A DNA stretch of 64,000 nt from Cladocopium goreaui (taxonomy: Eukaryota > Sar > Dinophyceae > Suessiales > Symbiodiniaceae): assembly GCA_947184155.2 (NCBI GenBank), contig CAMXCT020000515.1:178403-242402 (forward strand). The letters run 5' to 3'. Shown here piece by piece: positions 55,980-64,000 of this stretch (within the stretch, counting starts at the first letter, position 1; each line of letters opens with the position of its first letter). The notes under the pieces are model-generated. The model did not search any database and was not told the DNA's origin. It saw nothing but the letters and a program-made list of their open reading frames with translations. Position numbers and translations under genes: made by a program.

Positions 55980-57509
55980 TTGGAAAACTTGGAAGGCATT
56001 TCACAAGGACAAAATGCCTTGAGAGATTTACGGAGAAAGTTGAGCAAAAGCAATCCTTGGCCTCCACTGTTTCCTGCAAAGGTGCATTTGAAGCATTTAC
56101 CTACAGACCAGACCTTTGTGGACACCTTGCATATGCTCTTACCTCATGAAATTTGTTCAGCTGTAGCTGGGTGGAACCAGGATGCTGGAGACAAACCCTT
56201 TACAGTTGCAGGGCTTACACCAAAAGCACGGCAACACTTTCTGTCTTTTTGCCAGGGCCACAACAGAGATCCCAGCAAGACATTTCCATTAGGTTTCTGG
56301 ATTGATGGTGTGCCTGTCAAGTGGGACAGGTCAGAATCAATGATTGTTTTGACTTTGAATTTTCCAGGTCAAGTGGATAATGATTTTCAAAGATTGAGAA
56401 TTCCAATCACACTGGTGAACAAGAAGTTCCTGGTGGAGGAGACCATGCAGGACTTGCTGAACATCATTGCATGGAGCTTTACTTGTTTGCATGCTGGATT
56501 CTTTCCTTCCACTCCTCTTCCTGGATAAGATCCTTTTCATGGCTGGAGACAGAAACAATGTGGCAAGCCATTGGGTGCCCATGGCATGTTGATAGAAGCC
56601 AGAGGAGATTGGGAGGCATACAAGAACTTCTTTGGTCTGGCTGGCTGGAATGACAAGAACTGTTGCTACAGATGCCAAGCTTCTCTCACAGATATTAGGG
56701 ATCCTTTATTGGAAGCTTCTTGGAGGTCTCAGAGGAAAACTTTGTGGCGGCATTTTGAGGAAGCCAAATTTATTTCACCTCTGTTTTCCATCCCTGGTGT
56801 AAACTTGGAAACTTTTGTGATAGATTGGCTGCATTGCATGGACCTGGGAATGGGAGCTGACTTTGCTGGCAACTCACTTTACCATGTTTTGCCCAAATTT
56901 CCTGGCAATGGTATGAAGCAACAATGCAAAGCTTTGCACAGACATTTGCAAGCCTGGTACAGCAAAAATCCAGACTGTTCAAACAGACTCACAACTTTGA
57001 CTCCTTTGATGATTCGCAAAAAAAATGCAAAAGGGAAATTGACTTCCCCAATGCTGAGAGCTAGTGCAGGGGAATTGAGATCCTTGGTGCCATGGCTGCT
57101 GGAATTGGCTGAATGCACATTGGACAAAACAGACTCTTTTGAAAACATGGTGCTGGCTGCAACAAAGCATTTGGTATCCATGTATCAATGTTTGAGTCGA
57201 GATACACACCCACCTGCAGATATGGCCAGCAACTGTAGGAAAATTCTGCTGCTGTATGTAGAATTGGAGAAACATGCTATTGATGGCTTGTGGAAATTCA
57301 AGCCCAAATTCCACATGGCCCAGGAATTGTGTGAGTTCGACCTAGTCAATCCAGCACTGACTTGGGTGTACAGAGATGAAGATTATGGAGGCTCCATTGC
57401 CAAGGCTTCCCAGCACAGAGGTGGAAACAACACAGCTTTGGCAATTTCTAGAAATACTTTGTTGAAATTTGTTGCTGACAATCTTGTGCCCACTTGGCCT
57501 GTTGACTGA
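55980..57509 (+). pseudogene. ORF2 of a probable DNA transposon (transposase-like), frameshifted
   Basis: Two frames cover one protein. 55980-56528 has LPHEICSAVAGWNQDAGDKP and VDNDFQRLRIPITLVNKKFL. 56571-57509 has EARGDWEAYKNFFGLAGWND, a C-x-x-C pair in CCYRCQA, FVIDWLHCMDLGMGADFAGN and LEKHAIDGLWKFKPKFHMAQ, then LTWVYRDEDYGGSIAKASQ near the C-terminus. Between them (56500-56600) two shifts of frame are needed; the third frame there reads LFMAGDRNNVASHWVPMA. GDW, C-x-x-C and D-x-x-H-C-M-D-L resemble the CMC/Tnp2-Plavaka style of cut-and-paste transposases, and similar proteins are common in dinoflagellates. This placement is from memory. It is followed at 57606 and 57630 by two palindromes shared with ORF1. 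Confidence 0.6.
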
Positions 57510-57605
57510 TTTTCGCGAATCCCTTGCTTTGACAAAAAAAGACAAGCTGCTAGTTTTGCATGACATTTCTTGCATTGGCACAACATGCCAAGAAATCTTT
57601 CCAGT

Positions 57606-57643
57606 CTCCTGTGCAGGAGCAATATAGCTCTCCTGTGTAGGAG
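57606..57643. repeat. Paired 14-bp palindromes downstream of ORF2
   Basis: CTCCTGTGCAGGAG (57606-57619) and CTCCTGTGTAGGAG (57630-57643) lie 10 bases apart. The second is the reverse complement of 51885-51898. They may be element ends or terminators. Confidence 0.75.
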
Positions 57644-57821
57644 ATGTTTGTTTTCAGTTATATGTTTCATTGTGTTGGCTTCATGACACACATGTTGTTT
57701 TTTTGTGCAAAACAATATTGCTTAAATAAGGCGTGTAAATTTTCCATCAATATTGCTTAAATAATATTGCTTAAATAGTACATGTACTAAATAAGCTATA
57801 TTGGAGATCCAGGGAACCAAC

Positions 57822-58687
57822 ATGGCCCCCTCATCGAATCAGCACATGAAGCCGCCAAGATCCATACGCAACGCAGCAAAGGCAATATCGCCCAAAGGAA
57901 GGGGAGCTCCCAGTGATAGCGCCAGAGCTGACATCCGAGTTATTACATTGCCTATCTACGCTGCCTGATCCATGGCCCCTGGCGAAAATCACTATCGACA
58001 TGGAAAAACCTAGCCAGTGGGTCTCCAAAATGTGCCGGTTTTTTTTTTGCTGATGAATACGTCAGGCGCACGGTCGGATTGCCCACAACAGCACAAGCAC
58101 CAGATATGGAGCCAGCACTCAAGGCTGTCCAAAGCACTCTCCCCAAGCTAGAGGCAAGAATTATTGAATTCCTCTCCGAGTGGCTAGTGACCTTTCTGAT
58201 GCCAGCAAAGCATGTATTGGACACCAGAGCACCCCACCTCTATTTCATGTTCCTTAAAGAATATTGGTTTAGAGAGTTATATCTGGGTCTCAAAGTCACG
58301 GCATCTTTCGACCGATCGGAGTCATACACAAGAATTATAGATGGACAGGTCAGATGCATCACACCTGATTTCAAGCCCAAAGACCTGCAGGTAGCATGGA
58401 ACGTCCAGTTCATCACCGTGTTTGTCCCCGCATGGATGATTCCTCCAATCTACCACAGCCTGCGCAGGGAAAGCATTAAAAATACGAACTCCGCCAGCGC
58501 AATAGGGGTCAAGTCTGTTCGCCCTACCTGGTTTGAGGACATAGTACCCACCAAGCAATCTGCGTCTCATGCCGAGCAGGAACAGCAGGAACCGATGCAC
58601 GGCCTTAAACTGGTACTGTTCAGCACGTGGATGTTTGTGTCATCCTTCCTGCCTTTTGTGGTTTTATGGTTTCTGGCGAACTTTTGA
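57822..58687 (+). pseudogene. Unknown intronless protein with C-terminal membrane segment, frameshifted
   Basis: A long frame from about 58048 to 58687 (ALKAVQSTLPKLEARIIEFL, FMFLKEYWFRELYLGLKV, KDLQVAWNVQFITVFVPAW) ends in a hydrophobic segment (FVSSFLPFVVLWFLANF). Coding-like text continues upstream in other frames: from ATG 57822 (MAPSSNQHMKPPRSIRNAAK ... RVITLPIYAA, stop) and then LAKITIDMEKPSQWVSKM to a T-run at about 58041-58050, where a slip joins it to the main frame. So one protein of about 285 residues seems broken twice. I do not recognise the family. It has no introns. The last 70 bases belong to the long inverted repeat at 58618, so the membrane segment is encoded by repeat sequence. 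A viral or element-encoded origin is possible. Confidence 0.45.
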
Positions 58688-59660
58688 AGCAGCTGGGTGC
58701 GTTCCGAGCGTCATGTCGCAACCCCAAAAACAGGATTGCCACACGCTCCAACGCGTGGATTTGGCGCGCCCGTTTTTGTTCTCGCCTGCTATTAAAATAG
58801 AAATTGAAAACAGCCTCGAAATGGCCCTGTCCAAAGCGAAAAGCGGTAGCGCGTGGCAATCCCATTTTTGGCAGTGTGGAACCTTGCGACCTGCTCGAAA
58901 CACGAAGCTCTTACATTACGCAAATAAATAAAAAAATGAAAGTTGGGTTTTGTTCAAGCAGCAAGCTTCAACGCAACTGGGGAGGACCGCCTTTGGGAGT
59001 CCAAATTCTATATACCTTTCCAACCCCAAAAATGGGCATCAAACAAATCGAACAGTTCAGTGACATCATCTTGCACTTCTTGCGGTTTCTTGCGGAGTCG
59101 TCTGGAGTCGCAAAGTTGGAACTCTTTCAACTCTTTCCCCATTGTAAATGGGGTTCCAGCAGGTGTACCGACTCCGCCCGACTCCGGCAAGACTCCGCAG
59201 CTAAAGACATCAAAACTGGCACAAAACTGTGGTAAAACGGAAGTTTTGCATCTCCAGCTTTTTTACGGAATCTGCTGGAGTCATGAAATCGAAACTCTTC
59301 CCCAATGTAAACAAAGGATTCATCCGGTTTTAAATATACTATTATTCTTTAACCGGATGATACTGAACTCCGGGCGACATACACAACCCGACCCGCAAAG
59401 TTGCCGCGTTAGGAGTCTAGGGGGACGAAGGGGGGGAGCCCAAAAACAAACAACGCATCAAGAGACCAAAACAAAACTGAGCAGTGCTCAATTAGCAACC
59501 GTGTTCCCCGGAATCCTGCCATTCCGTTACACTTGCAAGAGTATTGCTTTGTTAAAGCTGCGTCATTTTTCGCAAAAAAGGTCACTGCAGCAATCTCATT
59601 TTCGGGCCGTAAACACATTGGCTTTTTGGACTCCAAAAAGCAGTGGTCGTCCCCAGTAGT
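58618..59660. repeat. Long inverted repeat, left arm
   Basis: Pairs in inverted order with 62311-63543. Shared words include TTCAGCACGTGGATGTTTGT, GTTGCGTTCCGAGCG-type text, ATTACGCAAATAAAT, CCGACCCGCAAAGTTGCCGC, and CATTTTCGGGCCGTAAACAC near its inner end. It lacks a block of about 205 bases present in the other copies. Frames inside are mirrored in the other arm and show no family. Confidence 0.92.
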
Positions 59661-60660
59661 CAAGGAAGAAGCATTGCCCCTGAGAGAATAGCCGGAATTC
59701 TCAGCACGAGCGGAACTGGCCAAACGAGGTTTGCTCGCTCCGGACACATGGAACTGCAAAAGCCTGAAAGCCTCGATCGATGTACCAATGCTTGGCACAA
59801 TTATTGAACAAAACGGCGATGGACTTCTTGAACAGTCACACATGCCACTAGGGAGGCCCTTTTGAGCGAAGCCGGTTTTGAGAAGGTTTTCCGGGCCCAG
59901 AATTGGGTCCGTTAGAGCAAGCAGTTTTCTAGATGATTTTGTTTCTTGTTGTGGCAAGCGAGGTGCATATCGGTTGCTGCTTGAACCCACTTGAAGTTAG
60001 CTTCTTATTATTTCGTTGCGTCTGGTGGCTTGATTGTTTGCCGCTAAAAGAAGGCCCATCAGCCTTTTGCAGCCCTTAGGTGATTGCTTGAAGTGTTTCT
60101 TGCGTTGAGGAGTTTGTGGGTTTTCGCGCAGGTGGCCGGCTTCCATTTGAATGATTGTATTGAATACTTTACTGCCCCTTGTTGGCCCCCCTTGCCCCTC
60201 TAGACTCCTACCGAAGTTTTCAGCCCAGAAAGAACATGAATCATGATCTTTTCAGTCAATCCCGTTATTAATTAATAGTATAAATTTAAAACGGGATGGA
60301 GTAGGAATCTGCTTAGGAAAATATGTGGCAAGGTGATGTATTGAAGGCTTTCTTACTCCGCCATCGTTTCGATATCGTGTCAATTACATTGGGTAATTGA
60401 ATTAAAACATAGCACGGAGTAGCGGAGTAGCGCGGAGTAGCGAAGGATTGGTGAATGTTGCCTGGGTGGTGTTGCATCGCAAATCGCCACATTGGAGCTA
60501 GGGAATGGAGACAGCTGATACCACATGTGCGCTTTCAGGTTCCATTTCTGGGGCCGGAAAGTCAAGTGAAATCAGGCTTCGCATGTGCGGGCCTCCTCTG
60601 CAGTAGGCTGGCCACTGCATATTGACGGAGCTGTCGACAAAGCTGCGCCCATCGGGACTC
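59661..60660. other. Inner region of the long inverted repeat, first part
   Basis: About 1 kb with no recognised protein. It contains AGCGGAGTAGCGCGGAGTAG repeats near 60418-60442 and AT-rich text near 60260-60290. Confidence 0.4.
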
Positions 60661-60664
60661 AACC

Positions 60665-61355
60665 TTACAGGAACTTGACGATTTGCTCGGTGAATATGAC
60701 CTGAGGAGAGACTTGGTCGAGATCAACCGCAAAGCACCCCAATGGTCTCACAATGCAGTGTGGAATAAACGATATATGGAACCAAAGCCAGGTTTCACCT
60801 TGCAACAACTGTGGGCGGACTCAGAGTCGGCTATTGCACAGAAAACATTCCCGGTGAAGGACAATGACATCCGCCGAGCAGTAATGGCCACTACAGCCAT
60901 GCCAGCTGCCACATTGCCTGAGAGTGCTTTCCTCTTGGCGCTGGGAACCCCAGCACTCCGAACGGTCCCACCACAAACTGGATCACAAGCGCAAAGAGCC
61001 ATAGAGGAGTGGGAACGAACCTTTGCGAGAACAAAGCAGTAGCAATCCTGGAGCAGATGCAGGCCGGCAGGCCAGCCCTCATTAAAAAGATGGAGCAGAG
61101 ATGCTCATTGCCATCGTGCTTGACAGGCCACTCGCAGAGGCTAAAGCGTTGGTGGAAGCTCCCGATGCTTTCATCCAAGCAATCACCAGGATCATGCAAG
61201 ACAAACAGAACCATCCAGTTATTGCACAAATGATCAGGTCGGGTGTAAGCGATGACCTACCACCCTCGGAGAGTACAGCCAGTTCCTCCAGAGGTTACAG
61301 CCACCGAGTTGCCGTAACACGCTCCCCAACACAGCCGCAAACGCATTTCCAATAA
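60665..61355 (+). pseudogene. Unknown helical protein, broken by two frameshifts
   Basis: Frame 1 (60665-61042) has ELDDLLGEYDLRRDLVEINR and VKDNDIRRAVMATTAMPAAT and stops at 61040. A second frame near 61030-61090 has VAILEQMQAGRPALIKKMEQ. A third, from 61101, has AIVLDRPLAEAKALVEAPD and FIQAITRIMQDKQNHPVIAQ. The three pieces read as one continuous alpha-helical protein, so it is decayed. No introns, no recognised family. It lies inside the long inverted repeat with two other unknown frames in the same orientation. A structural, capsid-like protein is a guess based only on composition. Confidence 0.45.
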
Positions 61356-61828
61356 GTGCAAGCGGGTCCCACGGTTGCCACTCACCGGGAACCGGCACCG
61401 GTGCTACTGGACCCACGTCACAGGTGTTACCGGTCAACATGAGGTCATGGTTGGCCTGTACACCCTTGACCCAGCATGGGTAGTAACAAATTATAATGTG
61501 CTTAATTTAAGACTACATATAAGGGTAGAAGTGAGAAGAAGATTGGTATGGGGGGTGGCGCGGGTTTTTTATAGACACTATAATAAACTTGTAGTTTCTA
61601 GCGTAGGATGATGTCAAAGCACATCAAGCCATGGAACCCGTTGCTGTTTGCCCGAACTCCAAACCCACATCCAGACCTGCGGAATACGACTTCCAAATGG
61701 ACGTATTCATGCCACCCTTGCTCAAATGAGTAGATGACACTGCGGTTGCTGAATGGACTGTGCAGCCACTCTACAACCGCAGAACACCCTGCGTGTAGTT
61801 TCGGCTCTTTTTTGCCCGTCCGACTGCA

Positions 61829-62212
61829 ATGGAGGATGCTGCAGTTAATCGCCTGGCAAAGTCAATTACCCAATTGACACTGTGTCAAGTCACTACAGAC
61901 GAAGTTGATGCCGCCACCAAACTGCTCGACAAGGCATGCCAGAAGCTTCGAGGTATCACAGACGTCCCATCCCAGAGAATCACTGACCTTGAAGCTGCCA
62001 TACGCCAGATGCGTCAGTTGAGCTGCATCTTAGATAGTTGCACGATCTCTGCCAGCTACGAAGTTAGCCAGGCGCAAAAAGCCATACCGCTTATGCCACG
62101 CACAGCCAAAGGTGCAAGCACGTCATCTGAAGAGCTGAATGCACAGATTTCGCCACGCACAGATGATGAACACAATCTTCCAGTCCATGAAGACTATTGG
62201 CAAGAGCACTAG
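61829..62212 (+). CDS. Unknown 127-codon protein
   Basis: An uninterrupted frame from ATG 61829: MEDAAVNRLAKSITQLTLCQ, then a helical stretch (VDAATKLLDKACQKLRGI, ITDLEAAIRQMRQLSCILD) and a polar, acidic tail (STSSEELNAQISPRTDDEHN). It may form a coiled coil. It ends about 100 bases before the right inverted-repeat arm. No family recognised. Confidence 0.45.
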   Translation: MEDAAVNRLAKSITQLTLCQVTTDEVDAATKLLDKACQKLRGITDVPSQRITDLEAAIRQMRQLSCILDSCTISASYEVSQAQKAIPLMPRTAKGASTSSEELNAQISPRTDDEHNLPVHEDYWQEH

Positions 62213-62310
62213 GGCACCGGAGTGGACCACAAACCTTGGCAGCTCCAAGTGAACCAGTTTGGGCACCGTGGCCGTCGAGCAAACACCTTTAGATTGAGCT
62301 CTGGAAAAAG

Positions 62311-63543
62311 TACTGGGGAGGACCACTTCTTGGAGTCCAAAAAGCCAATGTGTTTACGGCCCCGAAAATGAGATTGCTGCAGTGACCTTTTTTGCGAAAA
62401 ATTGCGCAGCTTTAACAAAAAGCAATACTCTTGCAAGTGTAACGGAATGGCAGGATTCCGGGGAACCCGGTTGCTGATTGAAGGTCTCTATACCCCCGCC
62501 TGCATGTTGCCAATCTTTGCCAAAGCACCATGTTGTTTGGAATTGTTTGGGTGTTGTTGTCGCAGGCTTTCGCCAACATGGCGTGGGTGAGGTGCTGATT
62601 CCGCTGCGACATTGCTGGCGGGATCCTTTTTTCTGTGTTTGCGTTGGCAGTGGATCGTTTTGTCACGATTGGGCGTCGCACTGCTCAGTTTTGTTTTGGT
62701 CTCTTGATGCGTTGTTTGTTTTTGGACTCCCCCCCTTCGCCCCCCTAGACTCCTAACGCGGCAACTTTGCGGGTCGGGTTATGTATGTCGCCCGGAGTTC
62801 AGTATCATCCGGTTAAAGAATAATAGTATATATTTAAAACCGGATGAATCCTTTGTTTACATTGGGGGAAGAGTTCGATTTCATGACTCCAGCAGATTCC
62901 GTAAGAAGGCTGGAGATGCAAAACTTCCGTTTTACCACAGTTTTGTGCCAGTTTTGATGTCTTTAGCTGCGGAGTCTTGCCGGAGTCGGGCGGAGTCGGT
63001 ACACCTGCTGAAACCCTATTTACAATGGGGAAAGCGTTGAAAGAGGTCCAACTTTGCGACTCCAGACGACTCCGCAAGAAACCGCAAGATGCGCAAGATG
63101 ATGTCACTGAACTGTTCGATTTGTTTGATGCCCATTTTTGGGGTTGGAAAGGTATATAGAATTTGGACTCCCAAAGGCGGTCCTCCCCAGTTGCGTTAAA
63201 AGCTTGCTGCTTAAACAAAACCCAACTTTGATTTATTTGCGTAATGTAAAGAGCTTCGTGTTTCGAGCAGGTCGCAAGGTTCCACACTGCCAAAAATGGG
63301 ATTGCCACGCGCAACCGCTTTTCGCTTTGGACAGGGCCATTTCGAGGCTGTTTTCAATTTCTATTTTAATAGCAGGCGAGACCAAAAACGGGCGCGCGAA
63401 ATCCACGAGTTGGAGCGTGTGGCAATCCTGTTTTTGGGGTTGCGACATGACGCTCGGAACGCACCCAGCTGCTTCAAAAGTTCGCCAGAAACCATGAAAC
63501 CACAAAAGGCAGGAAGGATGACACAAACATCCACGTGCTGAAC
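62311..63543. repeat. Long inverted repeat, right arm
   Basis: Reverse-complement partner of 58618-59660, about 1.23 kb. It is longer because it carries the block 62484-62690 (TCTCTATACCCCCGCCTGCA to TGGGCGTCGCAC). It includes the 23-base word region ending CCACGTGCTGAAC that mirrors the end of the frame at 58687. Confidence 0.92.
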
Positions 63544-63545
63544 TG

Positions 63546-64000
63546 AGGAGGACCACTTCTTGGAGTCCAAAAAGCCAATGTGTTTACGGCCCCGAAAATG
63601 AGATTGCTGCAGTGACCTTTTTTGCGAAAAATTGCGCAGCTTTAACAAAAAGCAATACTCTTGCAAGTGTAACGGAATGGCAGGATTCCGGGGAACACGG
63701 TTGCTGATTGAAAGTCTCTATACCCCCGCCTGCATGTTGCCAATCTTTGCCAAAGCACCATGTTGTTTGGAATTGTTTGGGTGTTGTTGTCGCAGGCTTT
63801 CGCAACATGGCGTGGGTGAGGTGCTGATTCCGCTGCGACATTGCTGGCGGGATCCTTTTTTCTTTGTTTGCGTTGGCAGTGGATCGTTTTGTCACGATTG
63901 GGCGTCGCACTGCTCAGTTTTGTTTTGGTCTCTTGATGCGTTGTTTGTTTTTGGGCTCCCCCCCTTCGCCCCCCTAGATTCCTAACGCGGCAACTTTGCG
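63546..64000. repeat. Direct copy of the start of the right arm, runs off the window
   Basis: GAGGACCACTTCTTGGAGTC through CTAACGCGGCAACTTTGCG repeats 62316-62770 with only a few differences (for example TTTCTTTG for TTTCTGTG, and one base less in CGCAACATGG). The unit probably continues beyond 64000. Confidence 0.95.

Noticed and set aside
59409..59990. 193-codon minus-strand frame in the inverted-repeat arm
   Set aside because: The matching part of the right arm does not keep the frame open in the same way, and no motif is seen. Kept only as repeat.

Overview
The window looks like nuclear DNA of a dinoflagellate, most likely a Symbiodiniaceae-type genome. This is inferred from three things. 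Intron-rich genes can be spliced by eye, and several of their introns start with GC rather than GT. The genes lie head to tail on one strand. The mobile elements (Ty1/copia polyproteins with a membrane segment after RNase H, a LINE with a CRC-H-C tail) resemble families I know from dinoflagellates. There is no bacterial gene organisation, rRNA or CRISPR. All long open frames inside simple repeats were rejected.

Layout. 1-1.8 kb: T-rich, degenerate and microsatellite repeats. 1.9-6.0 kb: a minus-strand multi-exon EF-hand gene. 6.59-11.48 kb: a minus-strand gene for the beta subunit of ER glucosidase II, eleven exons recognised, with a G-rich minisatellite in one intron. 12.2-13.2 kb: exon pieces of another minus-strand, probably EF-hand, gene, followed by a TATG satellite. 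13.94-18.63 kb: a decayed Ty1/copia element with both LTRs. 20.6-28.8 kb: a large minus-strand EF-hand gene whose 4.19-kb intron holds a nested palindrome made of 94-bp repeats and CTACACTAC arrays. 28.8-33.6 kb: scattered exon-like pieces. 33.66-34.8 kb: a pure CCTT-type polypyrimidine tract. 35.7-37.1 kb: a 5'-truncated LINE. 37.1-48.9 kb: repeats and gene-free sequence. 48.97-51.54 kb: a copia reverse transcriptase/RNase H frame. 51.87-57.65 kb: two frames of a probable DNA transposon, separated by a 2.4-kb foldback repeat and a hairpin. 57.8-64 kb: a cluster of unrecognised, partly broken, intronless frames in and beside very long inverted repeats.

How the genes relate. The host genes (EF-hand, glucosidase II beta, EF-hand, EF-hand) all read leftward, as in dinoflagellate unidirectional arrays. 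Glucosidase II beta acts in ER glycoprotein trimming. The EF-hand genes are presumably calcium sensors. I see no operon-like functional link. The right half is mobile and repeat DNA. The most interesting structures are the intronic palindrome and the 57.8-64 kb inverted-repeat unit with its unknown proteins.

Exon boundaries were derived by matching reading phase, splice signals and family motifs by eye. Those given as exact are phase-consistent, and others are marked approximate.
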